64,000 nt of DNA from Dicyema japonicum (Eukaryota; Dicyemida; Rhombozoa; Dicyemidae), in contig RDEW01000001.1 in NCBI GenBank assembly GCA_011109175.1, positions 1,254,360-1,318,359 on the forward strand. The letters are read 5' to 3'. Each line of letters opens with the position of its first letter. Within the stretch, counting starts at the first letter, position 1. Under the pieces are notes generated by a model that worked only from the letters and a program-made list of their open reading frames with translations, searched no databases and was not told the DNA's origin. Below, piece by piece: positions 54,005 through 64,000 of the stretch. Position numbers and translations under genes: made by a program.

Positions 54005-55345
54005 ATCAAATTTCAAAAGCGTTAAAGAAAGGAATGGCTTATCAAAAAATAAAATTTTTTTATCACTCTTTCTAACCACCAGTTTTTTCGAATCCTACTT
54101 ATTGTGCTAACATAATGCTCAACACTCTTAAGTGCATCCAAGACAATAATGGACGATTCGGGGGAGTAACATAAACGTGCAGTCAACAATGTTCATTATG
54201 TGTTGTCTCATTACCTTGGCTTTGTTTAGGAAGCAAATCGATTTTTTGTAGCTTCTAAGGTCATGAACCAGCTCACGCCTCTTTTGATCATCGTTCAGTG
54301 AACACGCTTTACGGGTTTTTGCCAAAAAGTGAGGAGGGTTCTCAAGACCTCTCACTTTCATGTATTTTCCAGCCCAGATTCGGTTCTCGGAGGGGTAAGA
54401 ATATCCTATGAAGTGTGAGGGTAAATTAGAGCTTTACGAATACCCACGAATATAGTTTGAGTTAAATTTGTCAGACTTTGAATTTTAAGAGAATGAGTGA
54501 TGTTTATTAGTGAAATTAATGGCATAAGCATTTTCCCACCAAATAAGTAACTACACATACCCTGTCATTCGAGTCCAAAAGGGGGACGAGAAGTTACACC
54601 CACGTTGAGGAGACGAAGATTAGAATTATACTGCGGTGCACCCGACCTTCCAACCAATTAGTCACTAACTGGTCCATCCTTCCTGTTCGTAAGCATGGGA
54701 AAACCGGGATCGCTTAACTGGTCACTTATTCCATCTTTCTCAGTTAGATAAAAATATCCTTCCCCTCATTTTATTGAATTTACCTAGGTCAATCACTCTT
54801 TAATCCTAATACATATTTATTTACGTAAGCAAAATCGATCGAAATTAAATATGATTTAATTATCAAGTCATTTTTGTGAGAAATCCACGTGGATGAATCT
54901 TCAATTATATTTCTCCAAAAACTACGTCCCTGATCAAACTGAAGGCCTAAGTGACGGGTTTATTTCTTAATTTGGAAATTTCTCACTCTAGTAGCCGTTC
55001 TTGCGAATTTTAATTTCCAAATGAAGACATCAGGGGTCCCTATTAATATTTTTGTCTCCGAAATTTGATGGAGACTTGTAGTTGGAATTTTCAAACGACG
55101 ATTAACCGAAATAAAATAAAAATAAAATAACTTGGATTTTATTTCGCTTCGAAATTAAATATAATAAATTATGTTACTTGGATATTTAAAAAATATAATT
55201 TTTAAATTTGCAAATAAATAATTTTGCGGCGAACCTAAATAACTGTTTTTGTACTATTATATAATTTCCAACTACGGCGATTTTGATTTAACACTATTTG
55301 GTGACGTTATACGCAATATTAATCTCAGATTAGGATATTTGCAGC
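54005..55345. other. 1.3 kb without an assigned gene
   Basis: A 77-codon minus-strand ORF at 54128-54361 (CSLNDDQKRRELVHDLRSYK) has coding-like composition but no family or splice support. The last 250 bases are very AT-rich and lead into the GTPase gene; TTTGCAG stands 4 bases before its ATG. Confidence 0.3.
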
Positions 55346-55348
55346 AAA

Positions 55349-56022
55349 ATGGACCAAAATTCAATGACCATAAAATGTGTAGTAGTCGGTGACGGTGGAG
55401 TCGGGAAAACCAGTTTAATGATAACCTATACCTACGGAGAGTATCCCCTAAACTACACACCCACAGTTCTCATGAAGCTAATTCTTAGGTTTTCGATAAT
55501 TATGCTGTGAAAGTGTCAGTCGATACTGAGAAAAAGGGACCCATAGAAGTGAATCTGTGTATCTTCGACACCGCGGGACAGGAAGACTACAGCCATCTCA
55601 GGTCCCTTGCCTACAAGAACACGGATATTTTTGTCGTTGCCTTTTCCGTGGTTGAACCCACTTCCTTTGAAAACGTGAGGATTAAAGTAAGAGCGAATTT
55701 ACCAAAATTAGTGGTTTTCAGAAATCAAAAGTCAGTTCGGTCCTTCAACACTGGCCATTCTGGTGGGGACCCAATCGGACCTGCGGAATGACCCCACCAT
55801 ATTGGAAAAACTGAGGAAACGTAATCTGACGCCAATCTCAAAGGAAATGGGGGAGAACCTAGCAACTCAGCTAAATTGCATATCCTACTTCGACACCTCA
55901 GCCCTGCTAAACGTAATATTTGGTAATATCCTCAGTATAATATTAAAAACTTGATGAACTTTATCATAAAGAGTGTGGTCATCCAAAAAATGACCAAAAA
56001 GAAAGGGTGCTTAATTTTATAA
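55349..56022 (+). CDS. Rho-family GTPase, Cdc42/Rac-like
   Basis: Complete in four exons joined by introns of 23, 25 and 23 bp; ATG at 55349. P-loop [10 protein letters not shown], switch [31 protein letters not shown] in switch II with the catalytic Gln, the WF motif typical of Rho proteins ([11 protein letters not shown]), GTQSDLR, the Rho insert near [10 protein letters not shown], and [15 protein letters not shown] in place of the SALTQ.NLK phrase. The C-terminus KKKGCLIL is a CAAX box ending in Leu, which predicts geranylgeranylation, with a polybasic stretch before it. About 3 extra residues lie in the strand before DTAGQ ([13 protein letters not shown]). Controls actin and polarity in other animals. 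Whether it is Cdc42, Rac or a lineage-specific Rho is left open. Confidence 0.9.
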
Positions 56023-56024
56023 AG

Positions 56025-56835
56025 TAATTCGACATAATTATTTATGATATTAATTTTTGGAGATTTATAAATTTGTTCTTATTACTGCCCTTAAGTTTTC
56101 TACCCACGTGGCCACTTAGGTGACTACCCACATACGTTGATCAGATAGCGTAGTGGTCTCAAAAAGAATCCCTCTCTTTCTGCCCTTCCCTACACTACAG
56201 ATCCCTATGAAAAATATTTATCCGATTTGATGAAACAAAAGTAGTTGCTTATATTCCAATGTGAACAAAATTCAGTGATTTTGATAGCCTCAAATTCAAC
56301 AATTAACTTAACCAAACAAAAAGAGATGAAACACTATTTTGCTCAATTAACTAAGTGATGGTAGTACCGACGTTGGGAACCATCTGTTGTTTAAACGATT
56401 TTAAATGTTGTTTAAAGCATTTTTAACCATAATGTTTAATTTAAGATATTCGAAATCTCCTATTGGGGCAGTTTTTTATCTAAAATAAAAACTATTATTT
56501 TTTTAATTTTATTTATTTTTAATTTTTATCGGAAAATTATAATTTAAGCGGGTTAAATTGATTCTTTTCTTTGTGATTCCGAAGATATCAACATGAGAAA
56601 TTTGTTACCGTCAGTATCTATGACTAAATTAACCAACAAAAAGAGATAGGGAGACGTTCTGTTTGCCTCTCTTCGTTCTGTTTTCTGCATGAAGTCTCTG
56701 AAGTCAATTCTTATATTTAATTTGGGCACATCTCGGATCTCAAAGCCCGAAGAGAAAGGGCTTGACTCATCTACAGAAGACAACTTCAGTTTCTCCAAGG
56801 ACTGAAATTGTCAAAGTGAATAAGAATGAAGCGTT
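56025..56835. other. Intergenic, no gene seen
   Basis: AT-rich. An 81-codon minus-strand ORF at 56553-56798 has no support. Confidence 0.35.
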
Positions 56836-56839
56836 ATAC

Positions 56840-57120
56840 GAAAGATGCCTCACAGTACCCAGTAGCATGTTAGTCACAGAAACACAATGGAATCTGTTTG
56901 GCTACATTCTGAGAATAAACCCGAACACATTAACGAATGTCATAATGGAAGACTACTTTGCAGTATTTGGAGAAAAAATTCAATGGACGACCAGTAGTAC
57001 GGTTCCTGAAATACTCACTGATGATCTGATATTGGCGAAGAAAAAACTTAGAGACGGCGAAGACTTTGGTGTTCTGAGGAGTTTGGCATCTAACAGAGAG
57101 GATGGATAACCAGGATCACT
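56840..57120 (+). mobile_element. RTE-like LINE fragment, C-terminal domain
   Basis: ETQWNLFGYILRINPNTLTN, VIMEDYFAVFGE, then LTDDLILAKKKLRDGEDFGV and LRSLASNREDG. The FRGRPR box is replaced by QWTTSST. Confidence 0.6.
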
Positions 57121-57124
57121 CGAG

Positions 57125-57735
57125 TGCGGCAGGTAATTATAGTTCATTTGATGTCACTTTGCTTATGGACATGATTTTGCCGTCCTGGGTTTATGTAGAC
57201 GTTGCAGACTTGGAGTTATTTACACTGCCCTTGACTGAGAACATACAGGGTTGTCTTCATCTTTTATTTTACTCATCGCTGGGATTGGAAGGAGGAGAAG
57301 GGATATGCTGGTGAACTCTGCATTGGCTCTCATTGAAGAAACTGGATTAACTTTGATTGGATTCAGCTGTAGAAATGTTCACGACATTCAAGCCCACGGC
57401 AGGAGACATAACCACTGCAACTGGGACAAGAAGAGATAAGCACGAGGACTTGATAAATACAATCACTCAGATTATGTGATTTATAGAAGAGGTCTAAGAG
57501 ATATACCCATTACCGTATAATGGACATAAACCTTCATAGACTATTTGTCTTCCGTTTTAATATTAAAGGGAGACTCAGAATTACTGGACGAATGAGGACA
57601 ATAATTCTATATGAAAGATTCGCCGTTGATAAAATAATTTACAAACCAACCGGAAAAAATTATATGGTTGAAAAATTAAAAAGTCCCCCTGGGGATACAC
57701 CCCCACCATTGCTGTGGAAAGAAACGATGAATATT
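57125..57735. other. Unassigned, no gene seen
   Basis: Several overlapping ORFs of 60-80 codons on the plus strand; none shows a domain. Confidence 0.3.
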
Positions 57736-57739
57736 CTTA

Positions 57740-57995
57740 AGAATGCTGCAAGGAGTTGTGTTTGAAATCGATTTTTTTCTTCAATCCAAAAAAATCGAAG
57801 AGTCGGTGAATGAACGGTGTGAGGAATACAAGAACTGGTTCCCCTCCTCGAACGGAAAGACTGTAATTCCGGACGGCCGTTTTCAGTCTACTCTGTCCAG
57901 CCTGACAAGTTCCAGTTTGGATGATATCCAGCAGACTCCACAGCACAGTTCACAACTCCGTTTATCGCCTTATGTCTTGGGAATCTTCCTGTAAT
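57740..57995 (-). mobile_element. LINE family B, C-terminal domain, short copy
   Basis: Minus strand: KRPSGITVFPFEEGNQFL then SSHRSFTDSSIF, matching the start of the domain at 53.2 kb. The rest is lost. Confidence 0.55.
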
Positions 57996-57999
57996 TCTC

Positions 58000-58425
58000 A
58001 ACAAGAAAAAACATGATTTCCTTAACAGTCGATGGCACCGCCGCACCGAGACTCGTGAGTCTGGCAAATCTCAAGTCCATGTCTGATTGAGATACCGATT
58101 CATACGTTATTGTCGTCAAAGTGAGTTCCGATGAATCCGATCAGGAGTGCAGTGATCCAAGCTCCACTCCCAGTGACCACGCATGCGTGTTGCTGTTGGT
58201 TTGATTCAGAAGCTTCTCATATTTATTTTTGCAGGACCTGTAAAGATCTTTAAAACACACTAAAAGCGAAAGTGTTTCAAGGCCAGGGTCTGCACTAAAC
58301 TGAGTTGGGGCTGTATCGGGTCACATGGGCTTAAAATCGATCTTACAGAGATATAGTAATAATAAAAATACTAATGACAACGGTAACACCAAAATAAGTA
58401 ATTATTTTTTTAATTAATTTATTAT
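58000..58425. other. Unassigned spacer
   Basis: No gene seen. Confidence 0.35.
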
Positions 58426-58429
58426 CCTC

Positions 58430-58760
58430 GGATACACCCAGAAAGTAATAATAACACCGAGAAAAAGTTAAAGTAAAAAACTAATTAAGTGTATCCAGTT
58501 TCCACTTCTACAGAAACAGAGTCCATCCGGAATCAACATAAAATGAAAAAGACGTCCATACTTGCAGTTGCGGAAACCCCTCCAGTGGACTGGGGGAGAG
58601 AAAATGATCCATTTTTGTGCCAACCTAACACTGGTCGCCACCTTGACAGGTGGATCACATGACGGCATTCTAATAAGAATGGAAAAAAGAGGAACAAACA
58701 AAACAAATAGAAAATTTCAACCAATAGCGTAGCACTACGTGGGGCCAAGTAATGATTGGC
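58430..58760 (+). repeat. Dispersed repeat family 3
   Basis: About 300 bp, closely similar to 63.15-63.46 kb over the whole length. Shared landmarks are GGATACACC, AGTGTATCCAGTTTCCACTT, AGAGTCCATCCGGAATCA, GGAAACCCCTCCAGTGGA and AGGTGGATCA(C/T)ATGACG. Both copies are led in by an AT-rich stretch. No ORF and no tRNA-like head, so its class is open. Confidence 0.8.
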
Positions 58761-58809
58761 AATAATTTAAAAATAATCAAACCGAAAGGACCTAAATGAT
58801 TAACTCCCA

Positions 58810-59300
58810 ATGATGGCTATGGAAGGAAAACGTTTGACAAAAAAAGTGGAAGCTGTTCTTAAGGATCTAAGAGCTAAAATTAGTCCTACCTTTATCTTGG
58901 AAATAATATATGCGGATGACTTGGATTTTGTTTTTGAGGACATCAATGATATCAGGATTAATCAAGCTTCTAAGGTATTTGGAAACTGGTTCTTGAAAAT
59001 GAACGAGCAAACAGTTAAAAGAGAGAGCGAACTTACCGCTGAGATATGAAAGACAGCAAAAAAAGTCTTTGGTTGGAGGCCGGATGGACGTTCAACGAAG
59101 AAAGATGTTGTCGACAATAGCACTGAAGAGACTTAATCTACATGGCTGAGATACATGCATGTCTCAAGGCCAGTAAAAGTACGACTATAAAATGCTTTCG
59201 TCCTACCCATACTCCTCTACAACTCGGGAACGTGGGGCCTAACTCAGACATGTGTTGATAATTGAATTCTTTTCACTAAAAACAACTAAGGACTCCACTA
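58810..59300 (+). mobile_element. RTE-like LINE, RT catalytic part
   Basis: ISPTFILEIIYADDLDFVFE carries the YADD catalytic box. Then come ASKVFGNWFLKMNEQTVKRE, a stop, GWRPDGRSTKKDVVDNST, and after another slip NAFVLPILLYNSGTWGLTQT. These last two are the standard thumb-region phrases (L..Y..G.WG). It fits directly upstream of the C-terminal domain seen elsewhere. Confidence 0.7.
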
Positions 59301-59304
59301 GAAA

Positions 59305-59685
59305 TACACTGCTTCAGTGTTTCTCAACCTTTTTTCGTATCGTCCCTATGAAAAGTTTTCGCCCCTGTCAATAATTTATCGCCCCCATAATTTATTTTAT
59401 TTTATTATCGCCCCTCATAATGTTATAATTAATTGGATTAAAAGAACCTTGGCCTTGTGAAGGTTTACCGGATGCTCTATAATTGGGATTCTTGTAGTAA
59501 GAGCTACTCTGAAGTCTTCTCTTTTGCAGATACTAAAATTCATATTGCGGATGAATCATGAATACAGAATAGTAATCTCTGCTCGGGGCTTTTAGAGGGA
59601 AGGCGACAATTTCTGAAAATCCACCTTACTCAGGAGACGTCCAATGCATGGCTGACATTCAATAGGTTCTATCTCTTCATTCCAA
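59305..59685. other. Spacer with a short internal repeat
   Basis: TCGCCCC followed by A/T occurs three times (59.34-59.42 kb: CGTCCC, CGCCCC, CGCCCCC before ATAATT-type words). No gene. Confidence 0.35.
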
Positions 59686-59689
59686 TGGT

Positions 59690-59860
59690 AGACAATTTCG
59701 CTTCCTGGCGACAAGTTCTAACATTAATCTCAGCTTCCCAGACAATGTCCTCTGGATCATTGTGCTAGGATGAAGGCCCTACTGGAACGCGTCAAGATCA
59801 AGGGATTATTAGTTCGGTTTACCCTTGGTATGGAATAATTTCATTTTAATTCTCGAATGT
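59690..59860 (+). mobile_element. LINE family A-related tail
   Basis: GGCGACAAGTTCTAAC, GGATGAAGGCCCTACTGGAA, AGATCAAGGGATTATTAGTT and TTTACCCTTGGTATGGAATA. It is the partner of the tail at 23.3 kb. Confidence 0.5.
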
Positions 59861-59893
59861 TCTATTGGTAGTTAAATTATTAATATAATTTAG

Positions 59894-61284
59894 TTAAATA
59901 TTTGTTATTTGTGAAATATTAAATTTCGGTTTCCAAGGTTTATTCGCAACTGGTTTAAGCACAATTCCTTCGTGATCATCACTCTGCTTCGATAGGGATA
60001 GTTCTGGACCTCTTTTAGATCTTTTCCCCTCAATAACGATTGTGCCCGCTACTGGTTGAATGTGGTCGAGCTACGCGATGACAAAGCTGCTCATACAAAG
60101 GTGAACTGGTTTAACATTTCCTCACGTGGATGTGCCGAAGAACTCGTGGAAACCGATTGCTTCTTTTTAGTCTTCTCTTTTATTTGTTCTATTTTTTATG
60201 AATTGTACTCACTTGACTGTGGCAAACCAAACTCTCTCCCATCATCAATTTGGCGGGATTTTCTCCCATCCTTCAAATTCACGACAGGGAATTTTCTAAT
60301 AATAAACGTGACCTCACTTTGAGTCTATGGCATGTTTGGCTCTACTTTGATCGAGGATATGATATTCCCATGTGCGTCGAAGACGACTTCTTTTTTCGCG
60401 TTGGTTCGACTTGGCAAAGTCTGAGTAATCATTTCGGTTACCTTAAACACGTGGGAACTGATAAACTTATGGGCCTCTTCGGTTGGCCAGAACTTCTTTT
60501 TCTCCTTGTAGGACTGACTGGAAAAGGTTTGAATACTCTGCAACTCATCCTTTGGAAGACTTTCCATGGTCCTTTGGATGGTTTTCGGAGCTTTTGGCTT
60601 ATTTTTCTTATGTTTTATCATTTCAATCACTTTTACGGGTTTCGTCGCTGTTACTGGATTTGTCTCAATCGGGGGGACTATTTCTTCCACCACGCACTCT
60701 TCTTCACTGCTAGTTTTAACACTAAAAGTAATTTCAACTCATTTTTGAAATCGAGAATCTCATTACCTTTCGGAGCTTTCGCATTTTTCGTTCTCCTTAA
60801 TTTTGTCGGGGGGAGGCTGAATGATCACACTCTTTGTGCACGCCTGGGCCCAGTTATCCCTCTCACATACAGGTCCCACTAAAATATGATGAAAACCAAC
60901 CTTCTTGGTCATTACTGAGGATCCTATCTGGAGGATCTGTTTCCCCTTCATCTCTGCAGATAAAGTTCCACTAAAATTAAAAATCGTCTCACCTTGACTA
61001 TATGACTTAGAGCATCCTTGGCCATGGTAACTGTGAAGGGGATCAGAGAATTTTCTATTAAATTTTTGTAATACTGAGTCTCAGCTTGTAAAAGTATCCC
61101 CCAAACTATCTGATTCACGAACAAACTGTCGTCCTGCTGTTCCATCATTTGACTCCTGTCATAATTTGTAATCATAATTTTACCATTCAATGTCATTAAG
61201 ACGTCCTGGAATGATTTCAAAACTAGGAACTGGTCCCGGACTTTTCGGACGACTTTTTTGGCGTCCAGTAAGTTTTGATGTCAT
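59894..61284 (-). CDS. C2orf81-like protein
   Basis: ATG at 61282-61284 (MTSKLTGRQKSRPKSPG). The N-terminal family block is very clear: EIIPGRLNDIEWSQM, SLIPFTVTMAKDALSHIV, WNFICRDEGETDPPD and RDNWAQACTKSVIIQPPP match the VPGRL..AEW, IPFT...A...L.I.EW.FLARDEGE and DAWAQGS phrases of vertebrate C2orf81. The rest is charged and disordered (HKKNKPKAPKTIQRT, KKKQSVSTSSSAHP), and a C-terminal phrase GTIVIEGKRSKRGPEL precedes the stop at 59894. Introns of 28, 22, 22, 45, 21, 24 and 26 bp. C2orf81 has no settled function; its expression links it to sperm and ciliated cells, and dicyemids are ciliated. A long plus-strand ORF over it is a shadow. Confidence 0.8.
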
Positions 61285-61289
61285 TGTCT

Positions 61290-61925
61290 ATTTCTATGGA
61301 TATTTTAATATTATTTGAATTTAAACTTTATTTTTTATTTATTATTTATTTAATTATTTGAATTAATTTTTAACTTTAAGTGCAAGAGAACCTGGTTCTA
61401 GGACTAATCTCCCTCATAATGTTTGCGTTTCAGCATCGTTTGGTCGACACACCACGACCAACTTGGGATCTGTTTCCTAATTTATCTCGGATAGTTTCAA
61501 TGTAAATTTACTTACGGGTGGGATCTATGTGGACACGACTTTGTCTTCGACTCTGTTTCAAGGTTAGTTTGACGAAGATCTTTGGGGTCAACCTGGAAGG
61601 CTCGTTTTAATAAACAAATTCAATCAAGATCGCACTTACTTTTCAACGGGGTCCCATAATAATCTTCTCTCTCGCTTTTATCTAATTTGTTTCGACACAT
61701 ATCCCAACAACTGAGGACCACAATACTTCTAATATTGCCATTGATGGTAGTTCCTCCTCAGTGGTTGCCGTAGAGTTATGCCAAGTTATTTGCCAATATG
61801 TTTTTCGTATCGGCATCAAAATCTTAGTTGGTTCTATTTACAATGGATTCTAATGTGAATCTGAGATATCCCTTGGCGGTGTTTGGAGTCGACGTAAAAA
61901 AATGTCAAGGTTTCCTGCGTTTTTG
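61290..61925. other. Intergenic, no gene
   Basis: AT-rich, then sequence with no coding frame. Confidence 0.4.
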
Positions 61926-61929
61926 ACGA

Positions 61930-62760
61930 AGAAACCCATTTTGGAAAAATGTTACTCATGCGGGAAATTCGACCGGAAGATCGTGAATTTATAGACGTTA
62001 TTATGGAGAAACCGAAAACAATTTTGAGTAAATGGTCTTTCAAAGTCAATGAAGATAAAACTGAAGTAACCTCTATTGAAAGAACTCCAACCCATTTAAA
62101 AAAAGTGGAGGAACACCCGAAAACTCGGATCGTTACTTGGCGATTCAGAAGATATCACACGACGAAAGACATTGGCGACAATAGCACTTAAAAATCACGA
62201 TCTATTCTAATAAGAAAGAATAAAATTTATACGCTTATTTAATGATTTGTCTGACCAGTCTTCATGTACAACGCGGGTACTTGGGAAACATCGAAGAAAG
62301 ATATGGACAACTCGACTCATTTCATAGAGGCCAACTAAAAATACTCATTGGATATTCTTGCCCAAAGAAAATCTCAAACAATAAATTATAAAGACTGAGT
62401 GATCGTGGACCAATAAGTGTGAACGTACTTGAAGCCTGCTGGCGCCTTTTTCGACATATTTTACGGATGGATGAAGAAACACCACGCAATGCTGTCATGG
62501 AAGAATTTTTCGCCCATACTGAATCTTCTACATTCAGAGGACGTCCAAGAAGTTGTCTTCCGACACTGCGGAGATTATCCTGTGCTTGGGGGTCGATTGA
62601 TGGATGCAGACGATCTGGACAAAATCAGGAAACTAGCACCACGACGAAAGGGATGGAGAAGGCTAACGGCAAGAATAATCGAAAAATATGGGACAAGCGA
62701 AACCATAAACAGTGTTTACTGGTAACGCTGATGTGCATTAACTAACAAACCATATTTACC
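61930..62760 (+). mobile_element. RTE-like LINE, RT end and C-terminal domain
   Basis: Broken frames: KWSFKVNEDKTEVTSIERTP (post-YADD region), then TSLHVQRGYLGN-type thumb, VLEACWRLFRHILRMDEETP, RNAVMEEFFAHTESSTFRGR, PRSCLPTL, and after a slip DADDLDKIRKLAPRRKGW then RRLTARIIEK. It gives the fullest view of the family's 3' half. Confidence 0.7.
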
Positions 62761-62764
62761 TAAA

Positions 62765-63145
62765 GCGTCAGCGTAATGGCGGAACACTCGTAAAGAGTCC
62801 AAGAGTTAATTATGCTTGGATCTTTTAATTATTTGACTTTGACACCTTAGTACTCTTAAGATTTCTTAAATGAAATAAATACAATTTAATCACAACTTAT
62901 AAGAACTTAGGTGGTACTCAGTCGTGTCCTATTCTAATGGAAACTCTGGCCATTAAGTAAGGTTAGAGCTATAATACAAGATAAGAGGAACTAGAAAGTA
63001 GAGCAATCAAAGTCTTTTCTCCGTTACTGTGTAAATTGACCCATATGCCACGCACTATAGGCGTGGAGTGGAGTATTATAATAAGTATTATAACTCTAAA
63101 TATGAGTGTGGGGTGGATATGAAAAAATTGTTGATTTTTTTATTT
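62765..63145. other. Spacer, no gene
   Basis: Nothing recognised. Confidence 0.4.
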
Positions 63146-63149
63146 ATTA

Positions 63150-63465
63150 ACCCCGGATACACCGAGAAAGAAGTTAAAGTAAACTACTAATTAAGTGTAT
63201 CCAGTTTCCACTTCTACAGAAGCAGAGTCCATCCGGAATCAGCATAAAAGGTAAGACGTCCACTACATGCAGTTGTGGAAACCCCTCCAGTGGAGTGGGG
63301 AAGAGCAAATGATCCTTTTTCGTGCCGGCCTGGCACTGGGCGTCACCTAGACAGGTGGATCATATGACGCCACTCTAATAGGAAGAGAAAAGAGGAACAG
63401 ACAAGCAAGCAGAAAACTTCAACCAAGCAGCACCACATGGCGCTACGCGGATATAGGCCAATCTC
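63150..63465 (+). repeat. Dispersed repeat family 3
   Basis: The partner of 58.43-58.76 kb. It starts CCCCGGATACACCGAGAAAG and carries AGTGTATCCAGTTTCCACTT, AGCAGAGTCCATCCGGAATC, GGAAACCCCTCCAGTGGAGT and AGACAGGTGGATCATATGAC. Confidence 0.8.
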
Positions 63466-63469
63466 AAAT

Positions 63470-64000
63470 TCAAAATTTTGGACCTTTTTTGACTTTTTGG
63501 AAGTGTGACAGGTATTTACATAAATTTATAAATTATTAATTAATTAAAAATAAATTAAATAATTAAAAAACAAATAAAATTTTAAATCATTGATCGCTAT
63601 TCACACGGTTTGAATTAATTTGGTTTGCTATCAAACATAACATTTAGTGTTAACTAAAAGTCGTAAAAATCTGGAATGTTAAACACTTTGTGATTAAAAT
63701 AAATTTAAATACAAGTCACTGTCAAGAAATATACCAAGGAATGAAAATCCCCAAACATGGAAATAATAAAAGGAAGAAAAATTTAAAATCAAGGTAATAA
63801 TCCTTAAATTGACTAACAGCAAGGCAATTTCAACGTGATTGAAAATAATCGATGCATTAGTATTTAAAGCAACAAATTATATAAAACAGTATTGGACTGT
63901 ACTGCATAAATATTTATGTGGAAAATATCGGAAATTAAAAGGATCGATTCCATACAAATAAACTAATTTGTCGAATATCACTCATATACCTGAGGATAGA
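63470..64000. other. AT-rich right end, no gene
   Basis: No ORF or repeat recognised. Confidence 0.45.

Noticed and set aside
60250-60882. Plus-strand ORF of 210 codons, the longest single ORF in this area
   Set aside because: It is antisense to the C2orf81-like gene, whose minus-strand exons carry clear family motifs and micro-introns.
1-64000. A ciliate origin (Paramecium-type short introns)
   Set aside because: TAA and TAG act as stops at the ends of uS9, LETM1, VPS55 and Rho genes, TGA does so for others, and no in-frame TAA/TAG stand for Gln in conserved regions.
1-64000. Bacterial-type features: CRISPR, operons, Shine-Dalgarno sites
   Set aside because: No regularly spaced repeats, no gene strings without introns, and spliceosomal introns throughout.

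Overview
This is an AT-rich animal nuclear window with one outstanding property: its protein genes are cut by very short GT-AG introns. Almost every intron I could place by protein continuity is 18-48 bp long, most of them 20-31 bp. Stop codons are standard, which argues against ciliates with short introns, and the gene set is metazoan (LETM1, Ral- and Rho-type GTPases, secreted histidine acid phosphatase, C2orf81-like and C3orf20/FAM194-like proteins). Very short introns are established for dicyemid mesozoans, so a dicyemid such as Dicyema is the best guess. That assignment is inference.

Layout. A low-complexity gene runs off the left edge (1-977). From 1.2 to 8.2 kb the DNA is a graveyard of LINE, SINE and Tigger/pogo remnants. 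A dense gene island follows at 8.4-14.8 kb: a DDX5/Dbp2-type DEAD-box helicase, a Ral-like GTPase without a CAAX box, three unrecognised multi-exon genes, and ribosomal protein uS9 (RPS16). From 15 to 28 kb, repeats alternate with an orphan five-exon gene (16.5-17.3 kb), a single-PDZ protein, a hAT element with an 8-bp target duplication, a large FAM194/C3orf20-like gene (20.8-23.1 kb) and a VPS55/LEPROT gene. From 28 to 39 kb there are mostly retroelements, including a LINE with an inverted 5' part, plus one tRNA-Thr. The next genes are LETM1 (40.3-42.5 kb), a histidine acid phosphatase (46.1-47.4 kb), a mitochondrial-type aldehyde dehydrogenase (48.0-49.8 kb), a Cdc42/Rac-like GTPase (55.3-56.0 kb) and a C2orf81-like gene (59.9-61.3 kb), with transposon debris between them.

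There is no operon-like organisation. The genes fall into housekeeping and translation (uS9, helicase), mitochondrial (LETM1, ALDH), membrane traffic and signalling (VPS55, Ral, Rho, PDZ), and genes whose relatives are tied to cilia or sperm (C2orf81-like, FAM194-like). At least three non-LTR retrotransposon families, two tRNA-derived SINE families, a third dispersed repeat family, two hAT elements and pogo-type elements are present, nearly all truncated.

The most unexpected non-gene signal is the palindrome CACGTG. I counted 39 copies by eye, against about 7 expected from base composition, spread over exons, introns and repeats. Splice sites and counts were worked out by reading, not by computation, so exon borders in the less conserved genes are provisional.
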